Origin: a virus
DNA: 39,820 bases
Strand: one strand, 5' to 3'
Virus record (IMG/VR): IMGVR_UViG_3300044703_000150
Coordinates: 1 to 39,820 of that record
A program made the position numbers and the translations under genes. Shown piece after piece: positions 22,114 to 29,035 of this stretch. The notes below the pieces were generated by a model, which had not been told where the DNA came from, did no database searches, and worked only from the letters and a program-made list of their open reading frames with translations. How positions within the stretch are numbered: position 1 is the first letter of the stretch; each line of letters begins with the position of its first letter.

Positions 22114-22149
22114 AAAGCCCGCCACCGACGGTGGACGCAGTGACGGGCT
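22114..22149 (-). terminator. terminator closing the early operon
   Basis: The outer arms agcccg (22116-22121) and cgggct (22144-22149) and inner arms ccacc (22122-22126) and ggtgg (22130-22134) form a two-part stem with one 9-nt bulge. On the minus strand it ends in ttt. It lies between the last early gene and the late operon, so it should separate the two transcripts. Confidence 0.65.
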
Positions 22150-22212
22150 ACGGACGGATTCGGGCAGACTTGTTTCCGGGTAACCGGAGCGTTGCACGGT
22201 GCGACGCTGGGG

Positions 22213-22545
22213 TCACGTAGGCGGGGCCGTGTCCGTTTTGGGCGTGTCGCGTTCGGCCCTCATGTACGAGCCTGGGCAAGACCGTCGGCCGTCCAGGCCC
22301 CTGTGCTCGACCAGGCAACCCCGTTCGATCCGCACCCGCCGCGTTGTCGTGAACTCGCCGACGCAGCAGTACGGGCAAGGCGCGCCGACCTCTTCTCGGG
22401 CGCTCCTCCTGACGTGTAAGCGAACTAAACCGTGCACTCCTTCGGCGGCGGCGGTCATGGCGCGCTCGAACGCCGTGAGGTCCGCCGAGATCGCCGCCTC
22501 TGAGCCGTCGCCGTACGTCAGCCAGATCGTCACGGTCGACGTCAT
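22213..22545 (-). CDS. small protein with Cys motif, last gene of the early operon
   Basis: The protein is 110 residues. ATG 22545 overlaps the preceding TAA by one base (TAATG). The N-terminal half is an ordinary alpha/beta sequence (VTIWLTYGDGSEAAISADLT, then a helix FERAMTAAAEGVHGLV). The second half has CPYCC with further Cys (CLVEH, SCPGSY) and basic residues, suggesting zinc and perhaps nucleic-acid binding. No family was recognised. Confidence 0.55.
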   Translation of the reverse strand: MTSTVTIWLTYGDGSEAAISADLTAFERAMTAAAEGVHGLVRLHVRRSAREEVGAPCPYCCVGEFTTTRRVRIERGCLVEHRGLDGRRSCPGSYMRAERDTPKTDTAPPT

Positions 22546-22739
22546 TAGTAGTACCGCCCTTCGGAGTCGCAGGCATGGCACACGCTCTGCCCGTTGGCCC
22601 AACAGGTCGGACACAGGGCGTCGAAGCCGCACCGGAAACAGGGCGGGATGCGGACCGTGCACGGCGGACTGCATGCGGCTCGGCCGTCGCCGTCGCAGCC
22701 AGAGGCGTGCCTCACGATGCACCGTTGGCATCGGTCCAC
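22545..22739 (-). CDS. 64-residue Cys-rich zinc-ribbon protein
   Basis: Fourteen residues or more of the 64 are Cys or His, arranged in CxxC pairs: CQRC (4-7), CFRC (34-37), CPTC (43-46), CHAC (54-57), plus single Cys between. Two or three zinc sites are likely. GTG 22739 starts inside the end of the preceding gene (28-nt overlap). Small multi-zinc proteins like this are very common in the early regions of actinophages; their roles are unknown, with host-takeover binding proteins as a guess. Confidence 0.6.
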   Translation of the reverse strand: MDRCQRCIVRHASGCDGDGRAACSPPCTVRIPPCFRCGFDALCPTCWANGQSVCHACDSEGRYY

Positions 22740-22882
22740 TCAGTCCCGTAGGCCCTCTCGAACTCGTCGTCGGCGGGGAGCCAGCACACGTCCTCGCCTG
22801 GCAGCCATCGCCAAACTGTCCCGTCGCTCGACCGCCAGAGCGTGGGGTCTGTCAGGTCCGTCATGCGCTCTTCGCCGTTCAC
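22712..22882 (-). CDS. 56-residue acidic Trp-rich protein
   Basis: GTG 22882 (GTGA overlap and a gggag ribosome binding site) is preferred; ATG 22864 gives 50 residues. The sequence has WRSSDGTVWRWLPGEDVCWL, then acidic DDEFERAYGTEW. The DGT-WRW-PG pattern suggests a small beta hairpin domain, as in short phage proteins that follow a strand-turn-strand layout. No function can be stated. Confidence 0.55.
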   Translation of the reverse strand: MNGEERMTDLTDPTLWRSSDGTVWRWLPGEDVCWLPADDEFERAYGTEWTDANGAS

Positions 22883-23340
22883 TGCCACGCTCCCTGCCAG
22901 ACGGTGCGCGAGACGATCGCGAACCCTCCCTCGGGGTCGCGGCGGATGTTCTCGCGCCATTCCGCGAGGTCGAAGGCTGTGAGGGGGCCAGCGACGACGC
23001 CAGCCGAGCGGGCTGCGGCCTCGCGGTTCGCGGGCGGGACGCGCTCGGCGTAGTCGGCGGGGTAGCGGACGGCGTACTGCACGACGGGCGTTACGGCGTC
23101 GAGCAGGGTGACGATCTTGCTCGGCTCAACGGCGGTGAAGTACGCGCCGACGGCAGGGTGCATCGGCACGTCACGCCACCCGCCGTCCTCGCTCGCAACC
23201 TGTCGGCTCGCCAAATACACGAACTGCTCGGGCTCGGGGTGCCGACCCGGCGGCGGTGGCGGTGGGCCACCCCAACGGACTCCGGCGCGTGCCGCCGCAG
23301 CGGCGATCTCGGCCAAGGCTCCCACGTCGTCAGTCGTCAT
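22879..23340 (-). CDS. hypothetical protein, 153 residues
   Basis: ATG 23340 overlaps the preceding stop by 4 nt. The N-terminus is an Ala-rich helix, then a run of Pro (residues of about 26-31). The rest includes FVYLASRQVASEDGGWRDVP, YFTAVEPSKIVTLLDAVTPV and AFDLAEWRENIRRDPEGGF. The phrase about a value at which a limit acts (EPSKIVTLLDA) is seen in many phage early proteins of unknown function. No catalytic motif or Cys cluster is present. Confidence 0.6.
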   Translation of the reverse strand: MTTDDVGALAEIAAAAARAGVRWGGPPPPPPGRHPEPEQFVYLASRQVASEDGGWRDVPMHPAVGAYFTAVEPSKIVTLLDAVTPVVQYAVRYPADYAERVPPANREAAARSAGVVAGPLTAFDLAEWRENIRRDPEGGFAIVSRTVWQGAWQ

Positions 23341-24185
23341 GCGCTCCTCCTGGCCTTCCTCGCGGCGGCTTGGGCCGCCAGGGCGAGGACATCGCCGACG
23401 CGGTACTGAGAGTGTCCCTCGGGGTCGCGGCCGTGCGCCACGAGCTGGCGACGATGCACCCAGGAACGCAGGGTGGCCTCGTTGACCTCGACCCCGTAGC
23501 CGCGCAGCGCCTGGCTGATCGTCGCCGCCCCGGCCAAGGTGTCCTCGGCGAGACGCAGCAGGATCGCCTTGCGCTCGGCGACGTCCCAGCCGGCGCCGCA
23601 GTTCCAGCAGGTCGCCAAGGAGGCGTCGGGGCGGGCGCGGAGCCAGGCGACGCAGCAGCGATCCTCGGCGACGGAGCGGCACGGGCCGAGGGTCAGGTGA
23701 TCGGCCGGGTGGCGGTCGACCTTGCGCTCGGCTCGACGGCTCGCAGCCGTGACGTCGCCGAGCATCTCGGCTGCGGCGTCCAGGCGGCGGATCGTCGCCA
23801 CCCGCTCGGCGAGCCAGCGCGCGCACGCCGCCGAGGTGTCGCGGGGCCAGGCGGAGCACCTGCGGCAGCCTTCCCGGGGGTGCGGGCCCATGTGGCGGCA
23901 CGGGCCGGGCGGCTGCTCGGCGACGACGCGGACCCAAGTCGTCAGCATCCCGTGCATGGCGTGCGCGGCGTCCGAGGCGTCCTCGTCGTAGGGGAGGGGG
24001 ACGTTCGCGGCCTGGCTACCGGATGAGCCGCCGCCGGAGGTCTGACGGGACAGGGTCACGTCCAGCTCGGCGGCGTAGGTGGCGCAGGACAGGAGCGCCT
24101 GGCGGAGGAGGTCCGTGCAGCCGTAGCAGAGGGTCGCGTTGTCCGTCACCGGGACCCGCTGGCAGGCGGTGCAGAGCGGGGTCAT
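23337..24185 (-). CDS. zinc-finger / helix-turn-helix DNA-binding protein
   Basis: The protein is 282 residues. Two CxxC pairs at the N-terminus (CTAC 5-8, CYGC 20-23) and more Cys/His in the middle (CRHMGPHPREGCRRC 96-110) suggest two zinc modules. A third pair CWNC (193-196) precedes a helical stretch. The C-terminus (about 220-270: TISQALRGYGVEVNEATLRS, then WVHRRQLVAHGR and YRVGDVLAL) is a MerR-like winged helix-turn-helix. It is likely an early transcription or replication regulator. Target unknown. Confidence 0.68.
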   Translation of the reverse strand: MTPLCTACQRVPVTDNATLCYGCTDLLRQALLSCATYAAELDVTLSRQTSGGGSSGSQAANVPLPYDEDASDAAHAMHGMLTTWVRVVAEQPPGPCRHMGPHPREGCRRCSAWPRDTSAACARWLAERVATIRRLDAAAEMLGDVTAASRRAERKVDRHPADHLTLGPCRSVAEDRCCVAWLRARPDASLATCWNCGAGWDVAERKAILLRLAEDTLAGAATISQALRGYGVEVNEATLRSWVHRRQLVAHGRDPEGHSQYRVGDVLALAAQAAARKARRSA

Positions 24186-25060
24186 GGCGTGTCCGCCAAG
24201 GCGGTGTCGGCGGGCTCGACGGGCGGGGTGTAGCGGTGCGCCGCTGGTAACTCCAGGTCGCGCGGGTTCTCCGCGGCGTACGCCGCGGCGCGGCGCGCGG
24301 CGCAGGGTACGTCGTGGGCGTGGTCGGCGTGCGCCCAGTCGGTGCCGCGGCGGGCCGTCCACTTCGGCTTGACCGGCTGCGAGCACGTCGCGCAAGGCGG
24401 GTAGCCGCGGGTCGCGAGCGCCGCTTGCATCGCGGCTGCTCGGTTGCGCTGCATGTGCTCCCGTTGCTGCGTGAGTTCCAGGTCGCGGCGCGTCCGTTCG
24501 AGTTCCAGTCGCAGCGCCTGGTCGTCGAGTCCGTCCGACACGAGCAGCCCCTTGGCGTGCGCCTCCGCGCGGGCGCAGCGATGCATGATCGCCCAGAGAA
24601 CGCTCGTAGGCAGGTCGGGCGGGGCGTTACCCTTCGGGGCGCGCTTCTCCCACGAGACGCAGCGGACGGTGCCGAACTTCGGCTCGCCGACGTAGAGCAG
24701 CCCGGAGTCGGCGGGTACCTCCTCGGGTCGTACAAGCCCGGCGGGGACCGCGAACGCGTGGCGGTGCGTGAGGGACCGCCACGTCGTCTGCTTCGCTGGG
24801 TCTCGTACGTCGGTAAGGAAGTCCGAGCGGGTGACCTTCACCTCGACGGCGATGCGCTCGATCTTCGACACGAGCAGCACGTCCACGCGTCGGGTCCACG
24901 CCGCGGGGTACACCTCGCCGAGCGCATCGAAGTCGCCCGCGTCGCGGGCCTTGGCGTACGCCGCGGCCTCTTCGGACTCATGGACGAGTTCGGTCAGGAC
25001 GGCGTACCGGCCGGTGAAGTGCGCGTACAGGGCAGCGTTCACCTCACGGGCGGTTGTCAC
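24182..25060 (-). CDS. PD-(D/E)XK nuclease-like protein (MmcB-like) with zinc motif
   Basis: The protein is 292 residues. RRVDVLLVSKIERIAVEVKV (58-77) gives the nuclease signature Asp60 ... Glu73-x-Lys75, followed by TRSDFLTDVRDPAKQ and LTHRHAFAVPAGLV, the pattern of MmcB-like DNA repair nucleases. A long charged helix comes next (about 180-215), then a zinc-like CATC with a second Cys/His set (DHAHDVPCAARR). It may cut DNA in repair or recombination and could be the nuclease partner of the Rad52-like protein of this operon, since no other exonuclease is seen. The fold call is firm, the role inferred. Confidence 0.72.
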   Translation of the reverse strand: MTTAREVNAALYAHFTGRYAVLTELVHESEEAAAYAKARDAGDFDALGEVYPAAWTRRVDVLLVSKIERIAVEVKVTRSDFLTDVRDPAKQTTWRSLTHRHAFAVPAGLVRPEEVPADSGLLYVGEPKFGTVRCVSWEKRAPKGNAPPDLPTSVLWAIMHRCARAEAHAKGLLVSDGLDDQALRLELERTRRDLELTQQREHMQRNRAAAMQAALATRGYPPCATCSQPVKPKWTARRGTDWAHADHAHDVPCAARRAAAYAAENPRDLELPAAHRYTPPVEPADTALADTP

Positions 25061-25425
25061 GGCGTGGCGCCCGGGGTATCGAGCAGAGGAGCGAGGGCGG
25101 CGCGGAGGTCGGCCAGCGTCGCGGGCCAGCCCCAGGTGAGTTCGCGTGACGGGTCGCCGTCAGGTTTCTGCTCGGCCCATCGGAGGAAGAGCCGCAGCCG
25201 CTCCAGCGCCTCCCGGTCTACCTGCACACCCGCAGGGGGCGGGGCAGGGCGGATCGACTGCCGGATCAGACAACGGGTCGGCTGCTCCACGAACGCGCAG
25301 GGCCAGGTGCCGTAGAGGTCGTGGACCGCCCTGTGCGCGGCGTCGAACTCGACCTCAGTCAGCGGCTCCGGCCCGCCCCCTCCCTCCCGCCAGCCCGGCG
25401 TCCCGCCGTCAGTGCGGTCAGGCAT
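25057..25425 (-). CDS. hypothetical protein, 122 residues
   Basis: ATG 25425 lies 8 nt inside the preceding gene. A Gly/Pro-rich start is followed by a helical domain: EVEFDAAHRAVHDLYGTWPC, CLIRQSIRP, DREALERLRLFLRWAEQKP and LADLRAALAPLLDTPGATP. Two Cys are present. No motif identifies a function. Similar short helical proteins occur in the early operons of Streptomyces phages. Confidence 0.58.
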   Translation of the reverse strand: MPDRTDGGTPGWREGGGGPEPLTEVEFDAAHRAVHDLYGTWPCAFVEQPTRCLIRQSIRPAPPPAGVQVDREALERLRLFLRWAEQKPDGDPSRELTWGWPATLADLRAALAPLLDTPGATP

Positions 25426-25675
25426 CGCGATGGTCCCCTCGCTCGATGCAGTCGGCGGCGTGACGCCAGCCCGCCGACACGGCGTGGTCGGAGTCCCCGG
25501 CCAGCGAGCGCAGCCACGCCACGATCCGTTCCCTCTCGTCGGCCCTACCAGCGGCGTAGGATTCCTCGGCGGCGGCATCCAGCCGTTCTTGCAGCGGCCA
25601 GCCGAGCATCTTCTGGTTGTCCCAGTGGTCGCGAACGTCATCGCGCACCGCGTCTGGCATCTCTGTCGGTGTCAT
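25418..25675 (-). CDS. hypothetical protein, 85 residues
   Basis: A small charged helical protein: a first acidic helix (AVRDDVRDHWDNQKML), then AAEESYAAGRADERERIVAW LRSLAGDS and a His/Cys-containing end (WRHAADCIERGDHRDA). ATG 25675 overlaps the Dcm-like fragment gene's stop by 4 nt. The RADERERIVAWLRSL type helix is common in phage early proteins that have no known role. Confidence 0.58.
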   Translation of the reverse strand: MTPTEMPDAVRDDVRDHWDNQKMLGWPLQERLDAAAEESYAAGRADERERIVAWLRSLAGDSDHAVSAGWRHAADCIERGDHRDA

Positions 25676-25848
25676 GCCGTGTCCTCCAAGGGTGCGGTGG
25701 TCTGCCAGTCGAGCGGCCCGCCGTCGCGGTCCGGCACGCCGCCCGAGTCCCACTCGAACTCCACCGGACGCATGCCCAGCGGCGCGACTCCCTCGTCCCA
25801 GCCACCCGGGCCGGCGAACAGGTCCACGTCCAGCGTCGGGCGGCTCAC
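25672..25848 (-). pseudogene. N-terminal fragment of a cytosine-5 DNA methyltransferase (Dcm-like)
   Basis: The 58-residue product contains LDVDLFAGPGGWDEGVAPLG and RPVEFEWD, which match motif I (the SAM-binding DLFAGPGG loop) and the following strand of C5 cytosine methyltransferases. The sequence then leaves homology and stops. The catalytic Pro-Cys motif and all later motifs are missing, and I see no continuation in the other frames. Both junctions still obey the 4-nt overlap rule, so it may be translated as a small SAM-binding-like protein or may be a decayed remnant beside an intact methyltransferase. Confidence 0.6.
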
Positions 25849-26825
25849 GTTTCCTCCGCGACGAGGACGCCCTGCGCGAACCGCTTGGCTGCCAGGTCGT
25901 GGTAGTCGGCCCTGAGGTCGATCCCGACGTACCGGCGGCCGAGCAACCGGGCCGCCAGACCCGTCGTCCCGGTGCCGGAGAACGGATCCAGCACAGCACC
26001 ATCCGGCCTGCACCCGGCTGCGACGCAGCGTGTCGGCACGTCGAGCGGGAAGGTCGCGTGGTGCCCACTGTCCCGGGCGGGCCGGTTGTTCATCAGCCAG
26101 ACCGAGCGGGCGTTGCGGCCTCCCTTCCCCGGACGGGAGTGGATGCCGACGTTGTTCACGTTGCCCGGCTGGCCCGTCGTGGCTGCGCGGTCGCTGTGCG
26201 CCTCGTACTCGCGGGCGTACCGCTGGTTGTGCGCCTCCTGCTCCGGATCAGACGCCTCGCGGATCGCGTCGGCGTCGTAGAAGTAGCGCGGCCCCTTCGC
26301 CAGCAGGAACACGAACTCGTGGATACGCGTCGGCCTGTCCTTCACGGCCTCCGGCATGACGTTCTGCGGCGCCCACACGTTGTCGCAGCGCAGCAGCCAG
26401 CCGTCGTCGCGGAGCGCGAACGCGACCATCCACGGGATGCCGATCAGGCTCTTGGCGGGTAGCCCCCTGAACCCGCCGACCCCGGACGGGGTGAAGCCGC
26501 GTCCCGCGCGTTGGCCCGTGCTGCCCTGCGTGCCGGTCGGCGACGGGTTGGCGTAGGAGTCGCCGAGGTTCAGCCACAGCGTCCCGTCGTCCGCGAGCAC
26601 CCGCCGGACCTCACGGAACACGTCACGCAGCGTCGCCACGAACTCGTCGGGCGTCGCCTCCATGCCGTACTGGCCGTCCACTCCGTAGTCGCGCTGCCGG
26701 AAGTACGGCGGCGACGTGACGCAGCAGTCCACCGCCGCGTCGGGTAGTTCCCGCAGTACCGCAAGCGCGTCCCCGTGGTACAGCGTCACAGACTCGTCGG
26801 CGTAGTAGGGCACATGAGGGCTCAC
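25845..26825 (-). CDS. DNA methyltransferase, amino-group type (TSPPY)
   Basis: The protein is 326 residues. TSPPY (37-41) is catalytic motif IV, and DPFSGTGTT (280-288) is the SAM-binding motif I near the C-terminus, the order of the beta class. TSPPY is most common in N4-cytosine methyltransferases, but N6-adenine enzymes also occur. It also has GVDGQYGMEATPDEFVATL, LWLNLGDSYANP, and KDRPTRIHEFVFLLAKGPRY. No restriction nuclease is adjacent, so it probably protects phage DNA from host restriction. GTG 26825 overlaps the preceding stop by 4 nt. Confidence 0.88.
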   Translation of the reverse strand: MSPHVPYYADESVTLYHGDALAVLRELPDAAVDCCVTSPPYFRQRDYGVDGQYGMEATPDEFVATLRDVFREVRRVLADDGTLWLNLGDSYANPSPTGTQGSTGQRAGRGFTPSGVGGFRGLPAKSLIGIPWMVAFALRDDGWLLRCDNVWAPQNVMPEAVKDRPTRIHEFVFLLAKGPRYFYDADAIREASDPEQEAHNQRYAREYEAHSDRAATTGQPGNVNNVGIHSRPGKGGRNARSVWLMNNRPARDSGHHATFPLDVPTRCVAAGCRPDGAVLDPFSGTGTTGLAARLLGRRYVGIDLRADYHDLAAKRFAQGVLVAEET

Positions 26826-27193
26826 GACGCCACCGGCCCGTCACCGTCAGTAACCCGCCCGCGCGGCTCTGTCGTTACGTCACGAACCCACGCCCGAATG
26901 CCTGTGACGTTGGTCACGGGGCGACTCTTGGTCACGGGGCGAAGAACGCTGGCCGGTGTGGATCCGGTGGAGCCGGGGTTCGGCTGCGGCAGCGTCGGCG
27001 GCAGGAATCCAGAGCAGGGCGAGAGGGCTCTGGCCGGACCACGCCGCCCGGTTGCCGCGAATGCCGTGCGTCGGGCTGGAGTGTTGGGACTGGAGAACGA
27101 GGTTAGGTGTCTTGTGTCTAGTGTCTGTCCCCGAACGACACCCCGAACGTTCCCTTTGAACGTGCGCCCGAACGTTCGGGCGAACAGCGTCAC
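26822..27193 (-). CDS. Arg/Thr/Pro-rich protein, possibly the frameshifted tail of the initiator-like protein
   Basis: A 123-residue frame starts at GTG 27193 overlapping the upstream stop (GTGA), and its TGA overlaps the methyltransferase GTG. Both ends obey the overlap rule of this operon, which supports it. The composition is low-complexity: repeats such as FGRTFKGNVRGVVRG at the start, then Pro/Ser/Thr-rich sequence and a basic, acidic end. The frame is also the -1 frame of the preceding gene, with a GGGGGGT slippery site at 27205-27199, so it may be its C-terminal extension. Base composition around 27090-27135 is less GC-rich than usual. It is not a recognisable domain. Confidence 0.45.
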   Translation of the reverse strand: MTLFARTFGRTFKGNVRGVVRGQTLDTRHLTSFSSPNTPARRTAFAATGRRGPARALSPCSGFLPPTLPQPNPGSTGSTPASVLRPVTKSRPVTNVTGIRAWVRDVTTEPRGRVTDGDGPVAS

Positions 27194-27245
27194 TTCCCAC
27201 CCCCCTGTTCGGGGGTGCGTTCGGGCGAACGTTCGCCCGAACGCA
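27130..27245. repeat. cluster of perfect palindromes and GAACGTTC boxes
   Basis: Within 116 bp there are three inverted repeats: an 18-bp perfect palindrome (27165-27182), a hairpin with 7-bp arms (caccccc 27198-27204 and gggggtg 27211-27217) and a 30-bp perfect palindrome (27216-27245). The core gaacgttc or a close variant occurs at about 27134, 27144, 27157, 27170 and 27227. The cluster lies in the end of the initiator-like gene and the start of the next. Candidate roles are a replication origin or an operator for a dimeric DNA-binding protein. Confidence 0.6.
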
Positions 27246-27561
27246 GGCGTCGCATGCGTTCCCTCGCCGCCGCCCTCGCCCGCAACGCCCGACCCGACGA
27301 CTCCTGATAGTCCAGATACCTGGCCACCCTGTAGCCGTCCGGGTCGCACTCCCACAAGCCGGCCTTCACCAGCTCGTTCGCGACCCGCGTCGAGGACGAC
27401 GGGGTGAGCATGCGGGCCGCCGCGAAGGACACCAGCCCGTCAGTCGTCTCATGCCCGCAGTGGCAGATCGACGCCACATACAGCCGGAACGCCGCGTCGC
27501 TGAGGTCGATGACCCGCTGCTTGCGGGGCATGTCGTCGTCCAGCCGAACCCACGTCGTCAC
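27190..27561 (-). CDS. winged-helix replication-initiator-like protein
   Basis: The protein is 123 residues from GTG 27561. It matches the N-terminal domain common in actinophage replication proteins: WVRLDDDMPRKQRVIDLSDA, AFRLYVASICHCG, TDGLVSFAAARML, ANELVKAGLWECDPDGYRVA and RYLDYQESSGRALRARAAAR. The helical basic tail ends in GERSPERTPEQ, which is encoded by the 30-bp palindrome. In relatives a longer Ser/Pro/Arg tail follows, which here would need a -1 shift into the next frame. Its neighbourhood to the palindrome cluster fits DNA-replication initiation, which is inference. Confidence 0.68.
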   Translation of the reverse strand: MTTWVRLDDDMPRKQRVIDLSDAAFRLYVASICHCGHETTDGLVSFAAARMLTPSSSTRVANELVKAGLWECDPDGYRVARYLDYQESSGRALRARAAARERMRRLRSGERSPERTPEQGGGK

Positions 27562-27677
27562 CCGGCGCCTCCCCACGACGACGGCAGGCCCGCCATCCGG
27601 ACAAACTCGCGGACGTAGACGTGGCTGTGCGGCAAGCCGAACGCCTCGTCGCACTGACACGCGACCTCGACGCTCAT
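27558..27677 (-). CDS. 39-residue protein with CxC and HxH motif
   Basis: The frame ATG 27677 to TGA 27558 overlaps both neighbours by 4 nt. The product has ACQCDEAFGLPHSHVYVREF, with Cys8, Cys10, His17 and His19 as a possible zinc site, and ends in LPSSWGGAG. No family was recognised. Overlap geometry and ordinary codon use are the support. Confidence 0.5.
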   Translation of the reverse strand: MSVEVACQCDEAFGLPHSHVYVREFVRMAGLPSSWGGAG

Positions 27678-28039
27678 GTCAGGTCCCCAGCAAGAGCGGC
27701 GGCCCACTCCGTCTCCTCACACGCACGCAGCCCCGCCGTGATCCGCCGCTGGGCTTCCTCCAGAGCCGCTCGGGCCTCAGCCATGTCGGCCTGCGCTGCC
27801 TCCATGCCCGAGGTGTAGCCGTCCAAGTGCAGGTGTTCGGCCTCACGCACGACCCCGGGAGAAGCCAGAGCGGTCTCGACGGCCAAGAGGTAGCGGCAGT
27901 CCGCCACTGGACCGCCTGCGGCGCAGCCCTGGAGGACCCCACCGATCCGCTCGGCAGCCGCTCGATGCACGGCGGCGTGCGCCTCCTCGACCGCCTCAGG
28001 AGAGAACAGGGGCGCGGGCTCGCTCGGATGCACGGTCAC
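27674..28039 (-). CDS. hypothetical helical protein, 121 residues
   Basis: The GTG 28039 start lies 1 nt after the preceding stop, with ggggac as ribosome binding site. The sequence is helix-rich and acidic: FSPEAVEEAHAAVHRAAAER, DCRYLLAVETALASPG, GMEAAQADMAEARAALEEAQ and an end ITAGLRACEETEWAAALAGD. A coiled coil is likely from about 80 to 110. No recognised family. Confidence 0.58.
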   Translation of the reverse strand: MTVHPSEPAPLFSPEAVEEAHAAVHRAAAERIGGVLQGCAAGGPVADCRYLLAVETALASPGVVREAEHLHLDGYTSGMEAAQADMAEARAALEEAQRRITAGLRACEETEWAAALAGDLT

Positions 28040-28040
28040 G

Positions 28041-28526
28041 TCAGGTCCCCATCGGGTCGGTACGGGCGATGCGCTCCAGGCGGGCCCGGCCTGCGTCGTC
28101 GGCGGCACGCCAAGCGTGCAGCCAGACCGCCACGCCCTCAGGCCGGTACGTCTCCTCCAGCCAGGCGAGCACGTCCTCGGCGGGCTCGCAGTACCGCCAC
28201 TCGATCCGGGTGATCTCAGTGCCCGGCGTCGCGCCCTTGTGGGTGCGGCAGAAGAAGTCGATGAACCGGGCTGGCGTCCAGCCGGGGAAGCCCTCGGCGG
28301 TGCAGTCCGCGTCGGTGATCAGGTAGAGCGGCTCCCGGCGTACCGACACGACCTCGACCTCAGCGAGGCGGACCAGCGGCTCGCCCTTGCGGCGTCCCAT
28401 CACCTTCCGGCACAAGGTCAGGCGGTCGCCCGGGCGCAGCATCAGCCAGCCGAGTCGCCTCGTGACCGTCTTGGTCCCCGCCACCACGGACGCCTCGGTC
28501 AGGGCCACCGACATGAGGCGGCTCAC
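28041..28526 (-). CDS. ASCH/PUA-like domain protein
   Basis: The protein is 161 residues. GTG 28526 overlaps the preceding stop by 4 nt; ATG 28514 is possible. The N-terminus MSVALTEASVVAGTKTVTRR is followed by LRPGDRLTLCRKVMGRRKG and VRLAEVEVVSVRREPLYLI. This is the typical ASCH order: substrate prompt, RPGDRL turn, strand, then VEVVSV. The end has TEITRIEWRYCE. ASCH domains bind RNA or modified bases, and phage copies are common. Function here is not known. Confidence 0.62.
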   Translation of the reverse strand: MSRLMSVALTEASVVAGTKTVTRRLGWLMLRPGDRLTLCRKVMGRRKGEPLVRLAEVEVVSVRREPLYLITDADCTAEGFPGWTPARFIDFFCRTHKGATPGTEITRIEWRYCEPAEDVLAWLEETYRPEGVAVWLHAWRAADDAGRARLERIARTDPMGT

Positions 28527-29035
28527 GGCGTGGACTTCCAGATCAGCAGGCAGCAGCCGAACGGTGGCCGCTCGTTAGCGCTGATCTCGAGCTGACCCGG
28601 CCGTAGGAACCGCATCCGGCCAGGCAAGAACTCCACGGTCAGACTGGATCCCGGCTTGTCGCGATGCGGCTCCACGAGCCGCTGCCACCACTTCTGCTCC
28701 GTCCGGTTCGCGGGTAGCAGCATGACGATGCCGAGGGTCGACCTGTACTCGGCCCACGCCTTCCGCACCCACGGCTCGATCGCCGAGAACGGCGGGTTGC
28801 ACCACACCCGCTCGCCAGCCCACGACTGCCGCAGGCCGTCCTGCTCCCGGGTGTAGTAGCGGTCGCACTTCGTGTTGTGGGGCGCCGCCGCGACGTCGAC
28901 CGTGAACCGGCCGAACCTCTCCTCGAACACACCGAAGTGCAGGGGATGGGTCTGGCGGTCGTCGACCTCGTCCGCTGCCCCGGCGCGGAGCACCTGCTGC
29001 GGATGGTTCCGGGCGCGCATCCCTAACAGGCTCAC
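28523..29035 (-). CDS. phage DNA N6-adenine methyltransferase (Dam family, PF05869-like)
   Basis: The protein is 170 residues. HFGVFEERFGRFTVDVAAAP (33-52) followed by HNTKCDRYYTREQDGLRQSW and the catalytic CNPPFS (79-84) define the phage Dam-type family, where DPPY is replaced by NPPF. WWQRLVEPHR and the EFLPGRMRF segment follow. It modifies adenine in phage DNA, probably to evade host restriction. This gene and the TSPPY methyltransferase form two separate modification activities in one operon. Confidence 0.85.
   Translation of the reverse strand: MSLLGMRARNHPQQVLRAGAADEVDDRQTHPLHFGVFEERFGRFTVDVAAAPHNTKCDRYYTREQDGLRQSWAGERVWCNPPFSAIEPWVRKAWAEYRSTLGIVMLLPANRTEQKWWQRLVEPHRDKPGSSLTVEFLPGRMRFLRPGQLEISANERPPFGCCLLIWKSTP

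Noticed and set aside
27130-27245. CRISPR-like array
   Set aside because: Repeats are palindromic boxes of varied spacing without constant-length spacers.
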